A DNA stretch of 64,000 bases from NCBI GenBank assembly GCA_017405115.1, contig JAFRBA010000056.1, positions 1-64,000 of the forward strand, in the 5' to 3' direction. This DNA is from Kiritimatiellia bacterium. Lineage in GTDB: Bacteria > Verrucomicrobiota > Kiritimatiellia > RFP12 > UBA1067. Below the pieces are notes generated by a model that had not been told where the DNA came from, made no database searches, and saw only the letters and a program-made list of their open reading frames with translations. Below are positions 8,001-16,395 of the stretch, piece after piece; position 1 is the stretch's first letter; each line of letters starts with the position of its first letter. The position numbers were made by a program, and so were the translations under genes.

Positions 8001-8870
8001 ATGAGGAATGCTGCAACTCTTGCGGCGTGTGCGTTCGCCATGTGTGCGCCGTTCGCACAGGCGGAGACGCTGCGCGAATGCTACTGGATGTACGGGCATG
8101 AGACGGGGCTTGTGGACGGCCAGGGGAACAAGTGGGGCCTTCCTCCGGCGGCCGAGTACTACCACCAGGTGCGCGGCTGCATCGACTTCGGAGTCCCGAA
8201 GCTCTGCTGTGCGATGTTCGGCACGCCCGAGAGGAAGCTGCGCGACTCGTTCGCAGGGCTCGAGCGAGTGATGTTCAACGTGACCACCAACCGCAAGGAC
8301 CCTGCGTTCCACCACGGGCTTGTGGACAACACGATCGTGATCTCGAAGGAGATGCCGAACCTGACCGGCCTTTTGTTCGACGACTTCTTCGTAACATACA
8401 CCAAGGCGGCGTTCACGCCGGAGGAGCTGAAGGAGATACGCCGCCGCGCCAAGGCGCTGGAGCGTCCGCTCGAACTGCATCTCGTCGCGTACGACTTCTT
8501 CTTCAGGAAGGACCCGAACCTTGGTGAAAGCGTAGAGGAGATGCGTCCGTACTACGACAGCTTCGACGCAGTCCAGCTCTGGACGTGGCAGGCGAAGGAC
8601 ATCGCGAGGCAGCCGGAGACGCTTGCCGCGCTGCGGCGCTTCGCGCCCGACAAGAAGATATATCTAGGACTGTACATGTGGGACTTCGGAACCAAGCGGG
8701 AGATGACCGCCGACGAGATGAAGATGCAGCTCGACTTCGCGCTGGAGAAGTGGAAGTCGAGGGAAATCGAGGGCGTGGTGTTCTTCGTCACCGCGATATG
8801 CAACCGCGACTTCCCCGCAGTCAAGCTGGCTCGCGAGTGGGCCTGGAAGAACGCCGGCTGCCGCCGATAG
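8001..8870 (+). CDS. Exported protein of unknown function; free-standing copy of a domain fused to the GH36 enzyme
   Basis: 289 residues with a signal peptide (MRNAATLAACAFAMCAPFAQ, cleavage after AQA) and a good ribosome site (GGGAGG). I do not recognise a named family. The pattern CYWMYGHETGLVDG, DDFF, LWTWQAKDI, LGLYMWDFG and a late REWAWK recurs in the same order in the last 280 residues of the protein at 20804-25927 (CWMWGHDSGVYDG, DDFF, LWTWDGSAL, LGIYMWDFG, CREWLK). Alternating hydrophobic strands and helices suggest a barrel fold, and the DDFF acids could be catalytic, so a glycosidase is plausible but unproven. Confidence 0.7.
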   Translation: MRNAATLAACAFAMCAPFAQAETLRECYWMYGHETGLVDGQGNKWGLPPAAEYYHQVRGCIDFGVPKLCCAMFGTPERKLRDSFAGLERVMFNVTTNRKDPAFHHGLVDNTIVISKEMPNLTGLLFDDFFVTYTKAAFTPEELKEIRRRAKALERPLELHLVAYDFFFRKDPNLGESVEEMRPYYDSFDAVQLWTWQAKDIARQPETLAALRRFAPDKKIYLGLYMWDFGTKREMTADEMKMQLDFALEKWKSREIEGVVFFVTAICNRDFPAVKLAREWAWKNAGCRR

Positions 8871-8888
8871 GGTTCTGACCATGGATCA

Positions 8889-8920
8889 TGATATTTTGCA
8901 TCTGTAAAATGACATAATCT
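8889..8920 (+). promoter_or_regulatory. Second copy of the putative locus I operator
   Basis: TGATATT (8889-8895) and TGACATA (8910-8916) lie 21 bp apart. 24 of 32 positions match the element at 3765-3796, and ACCATG precedes both at the same offset. It also has 27 bases between its end and the TATAAT box. It precedes the P1 gene, implying shared control with the transporter unit. Confidence 0.7.
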
Positions 8921-8944
8921 CAATGTGCGCGACGAAATGGGTTT

Positions 8945-8953
8945 TGATATAAT
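8945..8953 (+). promoter_or_regulatory. Extended -10 promoter TGA-TATAAT upstream of P1
   Basis: A perfect TATAAT at 8948-8953 with an upstream TG, followed by only 8 bases (CTGCGGCG) before the ATG at 8962. No Shine-Dalgarno sequence fits, so the transcript is probably leaderless or nearly so. No good -35 is visible, consistent with activator dependence. Confidence 0.7.
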
Positions 8954-8961
8954 CTGCGGCG

Positions 8962-11900
8962 ATGAAAACGAAGTCGTCATTCTCCATTGCGCGTATTGCG
9001 GCTGGCGTGTCCGCCTTCTCGGCCGCCTTTGGGCTCTTCGCCGCGCCTCCCAATATTGACGGAATCGTCAACGACGGGATATGGGAGTCCGCCGAGTGGA
9101 AGGACGGTTTTGCCGTCGTGCCCGGCGACGACGAGGTGTATGTCGCGATAAGGGACTGCGCCACGGGCGCGGAGGTGTGCCTTTCGCCGTCCGGGCGCAC
9201 GTTCAGCTTCTACCGCTTCGCCGTGGCGGACGGTGGGCGTGCGTTCCGTGCTCGCTTCTATAGCGAGGACGGCGCGATAGAGCCGGACCCCTATTCGCCT
9301 GTCTGGCGCCATGCGTCGTCGTCCGTCGGCGGCAAGGTCTCCGCCGAGTTCGCCATTCCGTATTCGGCGTTCTACATGACGCGCAACGGCGAGTGGTCCG
9401 GCACTTGGCTCGTGGACTTCGCGCGCGGACGCCAGGAGAACGTCCGCATAAACCCGAAGGCGTTCGCCAAGGCGGGCGGCTTCCCGATGCGCGACGTCGT
9501 GTGCGACCTGCTGACGCGGAGCGCCTGGCCGGACATGGACTCGCGCCAGGCTAACGGCATGATCAGGGGAAGGCTCACGCTTTCCGTCAAGCCCGGGATC
9601 CCGGGCGACTACTCCGTATCCGTGTCGTCGTGGGGGAAGCCCGAGAAGGTCACGCTCGGCAACGGGGACAACCGCGTGGTCGTGCCCTGCGAATACCCGT
9701 CGAACGGGTTGTACAGCACGCACATCGCGTTCACCCACTTGAAGACGGGGAAGGTGCTTGCTCGCGACTATCCCGTGCGCATCGAGTTCGAGCCAGTGTC
9801 GGTGAAGCTCTCGCTTCCGCAGTACAGGAACAACTTCTACCCTGGCCAGAACGCCGACCGCGTGGCGGGCCGCGTCGACATACGCGACGGTGGCGATGCC
9901 GAACTGACGCTGGAGGGCCCAGGGTTCCCGGCGCGGCGCGCGCGGATCGCGGGGAAGGGCGGCGAGTTCTCCTTCGACACGCGAGGCTTCGGGGAGGGTG
10001 ACGCGTGGCTGACCGTCAGGACGACCGCCGGCGAAAGGCGCACGAGGATCCGCAGGCTGCCGCCCACGGGCCACAGGATGGTCTGGATCGAGAACGGCCA
10101 TCTCGTCGTCGACGGGCGCCGCGTCCTGCGGCGGAACATATACTCCGAGAGCTATAGGGGCGGAGTGAAGCTGAACAAGCGGTACTTCGAACACGACGCG
10201 AAGGAGCTCTTCCACATAACGCCCGAGTTCAGGGACACCGTCGAGATCGCCCCGTACCGCCTTGTGCCCGGCATCGTGGAGCGCGAGGCGCGCCGCGACG
10301 TGAAGCCGTGCAGGGAGTACTTCGAGAAGCTTGACGCTACGATCGCCAAGAACCGCGGCAAGGACTTCGCCGCCTACTACATCTGCGACGAGCCGGAGTG
10401 CTTCGGCATATCCCCCGTCTACCTGCGCCACATCTACGAGTACATGAAGGAGGCGGACCCGTACCACCCGTGCTTCACGGCCTCCCGCGGCGGCAAGACG
10501 TACATAGACTGCGTGGACTGGGCGGAGACCCATCCGTATCTCTCCGCCCGGAACATGCCGGACGGCTCGCGGGTCTACAACACGCCCCCGTGGAAGATGG
10601 GCGACTACATCGACGCGTTCGAGGCGTCGGACCGTCCCGACAAGTGCATCGGCTACCTTCCCACGTGCTTTGCGTACCGGTGGTCGACGACGGCGGAGGA
10701 CTATCCGACGTTCAAGGAGTACGTGCTCTGCACTTGGGCGGCGATGATGCGCGGTGGGAAGTCGCTTTGGCCATACGCCTACCACGACATTGCCGACCGT
10801 CCGGCGCTCTACATCGGAACGCAGTACATCTTCCAGTCGTTCGAGGCGCTTGAGGACATTGTGCTTCTCGGCAAGCGCACCACGTTCTGCAGGTCGCGCG
10901 AGTGCGAGGGCGTTCTCTACGAGCTCGGCGACGAGAAGATGATGGTCGCCGTCAACTTCACGACTACAAACGTGACGGTGAATCCCGTCGGCGTAAGGGG
11001 CCGCTTCCGCGAGTTTCGCGGCTCGCGGCGCTTCGAGACCGGGCTTGTGTTCGGCCGCGAGATGAAGCCGATAACGCTGGACCCCCTTGAAACCCTCGTG
11101 GCGACAACGAAGGGCCACGACGCCGGGCTCGAGCCGCTGGAAGACGTGTCCGCCAGGATCGACGCCGCGGAGGCCGAGCGCAGGAGCCGCGACAACCAGC
11201 TCCTGGAGCGGCAGGACGACATAGTGCTCGACACGAACCTCGACGGCAACCTGGGCGGCGGCTCCTACAAGCTCTTCGACGGCATGTACGACCAGTTCGC
11301 GCGCGGGAAGCAGTGGCTGACGAACTCGTACGTGTCGCTGTCGTTCCCGAAGTTCACCCCGGCGTTCCGCAGGCTGCGGCTGCACGGCTACGGTATGATA
11401 AGCAAGGCGGAGGTGTCGGTCCGGAAGCGCGGCGGATGGCTGAAGCTGAGGCCGGTCTCGGCGAGGCACGAGGAATACATGAGCGAGTACGACTTCGGGG
11501 AGGTCGTCTCTACCGTGAAGATGCGGATCGACTTCCCGGCGAAGCCGGGGCAGAGGAACCAAGTCGAGATCTACGAGATCGAGCTGCCGAGGGAGAAAGA
11601 GGCGGCCGAGACCGCGAATGCGGCGCCGCCGCCGGCGGAGGACAAGGGCGTCAAGTGGAGGAAGGAAGCCTTCTCGTCGGGAGAGAAGGGGGGCTTCGGC
11701 GTAGACGTGGATCCGTCGTGCCGCTGGGTCGTGGCCGACGTCGCGGGCTTCCGCGACAAGCCGGGCAGGCAGTACCGCGCATGGATCATGACGACGACGG
11801 CCCAGGACCTTCTCTGCGGCACGGTGACGCATCCGCAACCGGGAATATACACGATACGTCTGCGCAAACCGTATCCAGGCAAGGGGCGCGACCGCGTGAA

Positions 11901-12312
11901 CTTCTGGCACTACGGCGTCGTCTGCGACTACAACGGCATCGCGATGATGAGCGAGCCGGCCAACCGCGTGGAGCTGGAGTGCGGCGGCGGCGAAGGCCCG
12001 GTGACGGGCGGCGACACGCTCAGCATCAGGGCCGTGTTCGCGTCGCCGTGCGAGGACGTGGCGGCGGAGATTCTGCGCGCGGCAGGCACTGGCGACCTCA
12101 GGCCATTCAGGGTGAACGGCCAGAGCGGAATCGAGCTGCGGCAGCTCGACGGCGAGGGACGGGCCTGGGGGGCGGAGCTGAAGGTCGCCACGTGTGACTT
12201 CGCCAAGAAACGCGAGGTGTACGTGAGAGTGCAGCCGCTAGGCGGCGCGCTCAAGCGCCCGGTGCTCTCCAACTTCCCGAGGGGGTTTGGGGAAGGGGAA
12301 AAGAAAAAGTAA
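8962..12312 (+). CDS. P1: exported CBM9-like + TIM-barrel-like putative glycosidase (paralog 1 of 4)
   Basis: 1116 residues. A signal peptide (about 1-29) is followed by a CBM9-like sugar-binding domain (about 30-185; PNIDGIVNDGIWESAEW, then AFYMTRNGEWSGTWLVDFAR), two beta-sandwich regions, a barrel-like core (about 370-690), a discoidin-like region (about 745-880), and an extra C-terminal domain (about 890-1110) found otherwise only in P4. The core carries invariant ICDEPEC (Asp476-Glu479), ETHPY and ALED, which I take as candidate catalytic positions. P2-P4 have FES before ALED; P1 has FQS. Not assignable to a known GH family by eye. It starts a transcription unit that continues into P2. 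Confidence 0.75.
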   Translation: MKTKSSFSIARIAAGVSAFSAAFGLFAAPPNIDGIVNDGIWESAEWKDGFAVVPGDDEVYVAIRDCATGAEVCLSPSGRTFSFYRFAVADGGRAFRARFYSEDGAIEPDPYSPVWRHASSSVGGKVSAEFAIPYSAFYMTRNGEWSGTWLVDFARGRQENVRINPKAFAKAGGFPMRDVVCDLLTRSAWPDMDSRQANGMIRGRLTLSVKPGIPGDYSVSVSSWGKPEKVTLGNGDNRVVVPCEYPSNGLYSTHIAFTHLKTGKVLARDYPVRIEFEPVSVKLSLPQYRNNFYPGQNADRVAGRVDIRDGGDAELTLEGPGFPARRARIAGKGGEFSFDTRGFGEGDAWLTVRTTAGERRTRIRRLPPTGHRMVWIENGHLVVDGRRVLRRNIYSESYRGGVKLNKRYFEHDAKELFHITPEFRDTVEIAPYRLVPGIVEREARRDVKPCREYFEKLDATIAKNRGKDFAAYYICDEPECFGISPVYLRHIYEYMKEADPYHPCFTASRGGKTYIDCVDWAETHPYLSARNMPDGSRVYNTPPWKMGDYIDAFEASDRPDKCIGYLPTCFAYRWSTTAEDYPTFKEYVLCTWAAMMRGGKSLWPYAYHDIADRPALYIGTQYIFQSFEALEDIVLLGKRTTFCRSRECEGVLYELGDEKMMVAVNFTTTNVTVNPVGVRGRFREFRGSRRFETGLVFGREMKPITLDPLETLVATTKGHDAGLEPLEDVSARIDAAEAERRSRDNQLLERQDDIVLDTNLDGNLGGGSYKLFDGMYDQFARGKQWLTNSYVSLSFPKFTPAFRRLRLHGYGMISKAEVSVRKRGGWLKLRPVSARHEEYMSEYDFGEVVSTVKMRIDFPAKPGQRNQVEIYEIELPREKEAAETANAAPPPAEDKGVKWRKEAFSSGEKGGFGVDVDPSCRWVVADVAGFRDKPGRQYRAWIMTTTAQDLLCGTVTHPQPGIYTIRLRKPYPGKGRDRVNFWHYGVVCDYNGIAMMSEPANRVELECGGGEGPVTGGDTLSIRAVFASPCEDVAAEILRAAGTGDLRPFRVNGQSGIELRQLDGEGRAWGAELKVATCDFAKKREVYVRVQPLGGALKRPVLSNFPRGFGEGEKKK

Positions 12313-12340
12313 GAAAAAGGAAGAAAGTAAGGAGGGATAA
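12298..12340 (+). other. Polypurine leader before P2
   Basis: The end of P1 and the 28-base gap form an almost pure A/G strand (GGGGAAAAGAAAAAGTAAG, then AAAAAGGAAGAAAGTAAGGA) ending in GGAGGG, the ribosome site for P2. Its order of blocks resembles the leader at 5119-5154 before the aldolase. Confidence 0.6.
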
Positions 12341-15127
12341 ATGCAAGCGAAGATGAAAAAACTCAGGTTGACCGTCGCGGCTGCCGCGGCGATATGTGCG
12401 GCCACGGCCGTCGCCGACGCCGTTCGCGCGACGTCTCCGATAAAGGTGGACGGCAGGCTCGACGAACAGGCGTGGAAGAACGCCCAGTGGGAGACGGATA
12501 TGCGGCGCGTCCTGGTGCAGCGGGACAAGGGCCCGCTCACGCGCAAGACGGAGTTCGCGTTCGTCTACGACGACCACACGCTCTACTTCGCCATGCGCGG
12601 CTACGAGAAAGACATGTCGCGGTACGACGGGAAGAACCCCGGCAGGATGATATGGGGCTGCGACCCGGTGGAGATATTCATTGCGCCGACAGGCAACCAC
12701 TTCGACCACTACCAGTTCGCAGTCGCGTCGCGATCGATCGACCAGCGGTACTCCGAGTTCGCCAGCGAGGGCGGCGCGATCCATCCCGATCCGTACGCCC
12801 CGGAATGGAGCCATGCGTTCTATTTCGGGGAGAAGGACGCCTGGACCGTGGAGGTGGCGATTCCGCTCTCGTCGCTCTACCTGACGCGCAACGAGAACTG
12901 GAGCACGACGTGGCGCGTGAACGTGACGCGGTCCATGTCCGATCCGTACGAAGGCGCGACGTGGTCGCAGATGACGCGGGGCTTCAACGAACCCAAGAAC
13001 TTCGGCACGATGGGCGGCTTCCCGATGCGCAAGGCGGAGGACGACTTCGCCGTGCTCGCCGTGCATCCCGAAGTCACCGGGGCGGTTGACGGCGGCATAG
13101 GGGCGAAGGTCCACCTCACGGCCTACACCCTGACCCCGGGTGCGTACTCGGTCAAGGTCGGCAACGGCAATGGATTCGACGTGACGCTGGACAAGGGCCG
13201 CAATGAGGTCGTCGCCAGCGCCGCGTTCCCCGCCAACGGACGCCACCAGACGCAGATAGTGTTTACGCGCAAGGCCGACGGCAAGCGCTTCGAACGCGGC
13301 TATCCCATCGTCATCGACTACCAGCCGATTCGCGTCAAGCTCACCTCGCCGCAGTACCGCAACAACTTCTACCCGGGGCAGAACCCCGACCGCGTTGCGG
13401 GCAGGATCACGCTGGAGGATGGCGTGACGGGAGAGGTCGTGCTCGAAGGCCCCGGCTTCCCGACGCGCAAGGCGACCATAACCGGGTCCGGCTCGATTGA
13501 CTTCGACACGAAGGGCTTTCAGATTGGCGACGCGACGCTGACCGTGAAGACGCCGAAGAACGAGCTGCGCCTTCCCGTGCGCAGGCTTGCTCCGAGCGGG
13601 CACATGATGACGTGGGTCGAGAACGGGCATCTCGTCCAGGACGGCAAGCCGGTCCTGCGCCGCAACATCTACTCGCTCGGCTACCGCAGCGGCCACAAGG
13701 TGGACGAGATGTACGAGCGCGAGATGAAGCACCTCTCCACCCCGCAGTTCGACAAGATGTACAATCTCCACCCCGGCCGCGTCATCAAGGGCATGGACGG
13801 CGGCGCGGCGAAGCAGGACGTGATGCCGAGCAAGGAGTTCTTCGCGAAAGTCGACGAGATGATCGAAAAGGCGAAGGACGACGAATTCCTGGGCTGGTAC
13901 ATAGCGGACGAGCCCGAGTGCTTCCAGTTTTCGACGATATTCCTGCGGCACGTCTACGACCACGTCGCGGAGCGCGACCCGTACCACGTGATGTTCATCG
14001 CCTCGCGCGGCGGCAGGAAGTACATAGAGTGCGCCGACCTCTTCGAGACGCATCCCTACCTCGCGCCGTACAACTGGCCTGACGGCAGGCGCACCTACGG
14101 CACCCCGCCGTGGAAGATGGGCGACTACCTCGACGCCTTCTGCGCCTGGGACAGGCCGGACAAGGTGATCGGCTACCTGCCTACCTGCTTCGCCTACCGC
14201 ATGAACTCGCTTAACGAGGACTACCCGACGTTCGACGAGTACCGCCTCTGCACGTGGGCGGCCATGATGCGCGGCGGGAAGACTCTCTGGCCGTACGCCG
14301 GGCACGACCTCGCGGACCGTCCGAGCCTCTGGCACGGCACGATATGCATCTTCGAGTCGTTCCACGCCCTCGAGGACTTCATCCTCCTCGGCAAGCGCAC
14401 GACGTTCTCCAAGACTGACAACGTCGAAGGCTCCCACTACGTGCTGCCGGAGGCCGAGATGTTCGTGGTGGTGAACAAGATGCCGACGCTGGCCGAGATC
14501 AAGCTCGACGGCTTCGGCGGGGAGTTCATGGAGTTCCGCGGGTCTAGGCGCTTCAAGGGCGGCGAGACCGTGCAGCTCAACCCGCTCGAAGTCATAATAG
14601 CGACGACGAAGCCGTACGATGCGGGGCTGAGGCCTATTTCGCAGGTCCGCAACCTCGCCATCGCAGAGGAATGGGACCGCAACCACCGCGACAACCAGCT
14701 GTTCGAGCGCTGCCTCGACATCGACTTCGAGTCCAACTTCGTCGGCAGCTTCTGCGGGACGTGGTCCAAGGTGTTCGACGGAATGTACACGCAGCTAGGA
14801 CGCTCGTCTAGCTGGAAGAACGACTGCTTCATCGAGCTGAAGTTCAAGAACGGATTCAGGCCGAAGATGCGCTCGCTGCGCGTGCACGGCTACGGCCTCA
14901 TCGAGAGCACCATCGTGTCTGTCTGGAAGGACGGCAAATGGGAGGCGCTCACGCCCGCCGACGTCAGGAAGGAGAAATACCTGGTCACCTTGCGCTTCGC
15001 CGAGTCGTACGCACTCGACCGCGTGAGGCTCGACTTCCCCGGAAAGAACGGCCAGCGCGCGGATCTCGAGATATACGAGATCGAGATTCCGAACAGCGAC
15101 GGAAAGTTCGCGACCCGGGACCTGTAG
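12341..15127 (+). CDS. P2: exported CBM9-like + TIM-barrel-like putative glycosidase (paralog 2 of 4)
   Basis: 928 residues, starting with a signal peptide (MKKLRLTVAAAAAICAATAV region). The CBM9-like domain (about 28-215) shows PIKVDGRLDEQAWKNAQWE and SLYLTRNENWSTTWRVNVTR. The barrel-like core (about 420-735) has IADEPEC (Asp523-Glu526), FETHPY, PTCFAYR, WPYAGHDLADRPSLW and FESFHALED. A discoidin-like end (about 790-920; VFDGMY, LRVHGYGLIES, DLEIYEIEIP) closes the protein. It is closest to P1 (shared GTPPWKMGDY or NTPPWKMGDY motif, absent from P3 and P4) but lacks P1's last domain. Function as a glycosidase is inferred from context and fold pattern. Confidence 0.75.
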   Translation: MQAKMKKLRLTVAAAAAICAATAVADAVRATSPIKVDGRLDEQAWKNAQWETDMRRVLVQRDKGPLTRKTEFAFVYDDHTLYFAMRGYEKDMSRYDGKNPGRMIWGCDPVEIFIAPTGNHFDHYQFAVASRSIDQRYSEFASEGGAIHPDPYAPEWSHAFYFGEKDAWTVEVAIPLSSLYLTRNENWSTTWRVNVTRSMSDPYEGATWSQMTRGFNEPKNFGTMGGFPMRKAEDDFAVLAVHPEVTGAVDGGIGAKVHLTAYTLTPGAYSVKVGNGNGFDVTLDKGRNEVVASAAFPANGRHQTQIVFTRKADGKRFERGYPIVIDYQPIRVKLTSPQYRNNFYPGQNPDRVAGRITLEDGVTGEVVLEGPGFPTRKATITGSGSIDFDTKGFQIGDATLTVKTPKNELRLPVRRLAPSGHMMTWVENGHLVQDGKPVLRRNIYSLGYRSGHKVDEMYEREMKHLSTPQFDKMYNLHPGRVIKGMDGGAAKQDVMPSKEFFAKVDEMIEKAKDDEFLGWYIADEPECFQFSTIFLRHVYDHVAERDPYHVMFIASRGGRKYIECADLFETHPYLAPYNWPDGRRTYGTPPWKMGDYLDAFCAWDRPDKVIGYLPTCFAYRMNSLNEDYPTFDEYRLCTWAAMMRGGKTLWPYAGHDLADRPSLWHGTICIFESFHALEDFILLGKRTTFSKTDNVEGSHYVLPEAEMFVVVNKMPTLAEIKLDGFGGEFMEFRGSRRFKGGETVQLNPLEVIIATTKPYDAGLRPISQVRNLAIAEEWDRNHRDNQLFERCLDIDFESNFVGSFCGTWSKVFDGMYTQLGRSSSWKNDCFIELKFKNGFRPKMRSLRVHGYGLIESTIVSVWKDGKWEALTPADVRKEKYLVTLRFAESYALDRVRLDFPGKNGQRADLEIYEIEIPNSDGKFATRDL

Positions 15128-15141
15128 CGGGGGATGCAGGC

Positions 15142-16395
15142 ATGAACAGACGAGAGTTCCTCGGACTCGCCGGCACCGCGTTCGCGGCCACTGCGGCGAA
15201 GGGGGCGCCGCCCGCGGCGGCGGATGCCGGCGCGGACGCTCCGTTCTTCCGCGCCCGTCCCCACGTGCAGATGCTTGGCGACGACCGGTTCGGCGTGGTG
15301 TGGATGACGTCCGTCCCCGCGACGGGCTGGATCGAGTGGTCGCAGGACGGCGGAGCGACGTGGACGAAGGCGTGGACGGAGACCGACGGGCTCCGCGACG
15401 CCGGCTCGACAGTGCACCGCGCCATCGTGGACGCCGGCTACGATCCCCGCAAGCCGCTCGTCTACCGCGTCCACTCGCGCCCGATAGCGGAGCTCGCGGG
15501 CTACCATGTGACGTACGGCGGCGAGGACGCAGTGCTCGAAGGCTCGATGGACGCCGCGGTGCGCGCCGACGGCAGCGTGTCGATCCTGATGCTGAACGAC
15601 ACGCACGAGATGCTCGACGACTATCCCGCGCTCATGCGCCATGTGAAGGACCCGGTGTCGTTCACGGTGTTCAACGGCGACATCCTCGATAGCGTGCGCA
15701 GCGAACAGCTTGTGGTGGACAAGCTGCTCTCCCCGATGGCGGACGTGTGCGCCCATACGCGCGCACCGTGCTGGTACCTCCGCGGGAACCATGAGACGAG
15801 GGGGCCGCTCTCCCGTCATCTGCGGAACTACCTCGCGCTTCAAGACGGGCACTTCTACGGCGCGGCGACGCTCGGTCCGGCGCGAGTCGCTTTCATCGAC
15901 TCCGGAGAGGACAAGGCGGACGACCACCCAGCCTACTCCGGCCTTGTGGACTTCGACCACTACCTTGACGTCCAGCACGCCTTCTTCGAGCGCGAGTTTG
16001 CGTCCGACGCATGGAAGAAGGCCGGCGTTCGCATAGTGTTCTCGCACATCCCGCCGTGGTTCCCCTATGCGAACAACGAGAAGAAGTGGTGGCGGAACTT
16101 GCGCGCCCCGCGCCTGGACAGGTTCTTTGACTTCCTGAACGGCGCGAACGTCACGTTGATGGTTGTCGCGCACATACACAACTGCACATACGGCGACCCG
16201 TTCTACACGCGAAAGCGCTTCCCCGAACTCAGGAACTATCCGATCGTGGCGGGTGGAGGGCCGCTTCTGCACGACAAGACTCCGGAGTTCCGCCCGACTG
16301 TGGGCAGGTTCACGGTCAAAGGCCGCGCCGTCGACGTAAAGTTCGTGAACGCCGAGGGCGAGACCGTGCTGGACAGAAGATACACCGCGTCATGA
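15142..16395 (+). CDS. Tat-exported metallophosphoesterase
   Basis: 417 residues. The N-terminus MNRREFLGLAGTAFAATAA is a twin-arginine signal. A fibronectin-like domain (about 30-135; FRARPHVQMLGDDRFGVVWM) precedes a calcineurin-type metallophosphoesterase with all usual metal-ligand motifs: LNDTHE, FNGDILD, LRGNHE, FSHIPP and VAHIHN. This is the layout of purple-acid-phosphatase-like exported enzymes that bind two metals. It lies 14 bases after P2 and its stop overlaps the next start (ATGA), so it is part of the hydrolase operon; it may remove phosphate from sugar or other esters released outside the cytoplasm. Substrate unknown. Confidence 0.87.
   Translation: MNRREFLGLAGTAFAATAAKGAPPAAADAGADAPFFRARPHVQMLGDDRFGVVWMTSVPATGWIEWSQDGGATWTKAWTETDGLRDAGSTVHRAIVDAGYDPRKPLVYRVHSRPIAELAGYHVTYGGEDAVLEGSMDAAVRADGSVSILMLNDTHEMLDDYPALMRHVKDPVSFTVFNGDILDSVRSEQLVVDKLLSPMADVCAHTRAPCWYLRGNHETRGPLSRHLRNYLALQDGHFYGAATLGPARVAFIDSGEDKADDHPAYSGLVDFDHYLDVQHAFFEREFASDAWKKAGVRIVFSHIPPWFPYANNEKKWWRNLRAPRLDRFFDFLNGANVTLMVVAHIHNCTYGDPFYTRKRFPELRNYPIVAGGGPLLHDKTPEFRPTVGRFTVKGRAVDVKFVNAEGETVLDRRYTAS

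Noticed and set aside
8977..14686. Long antisense open frames opposite P1 and P2
   Set aside because: High GC at third positions keeps stop codons rare on the other strand; compositions are unlike real proteins and the + strand genes have signal peptides and conserved motifs.
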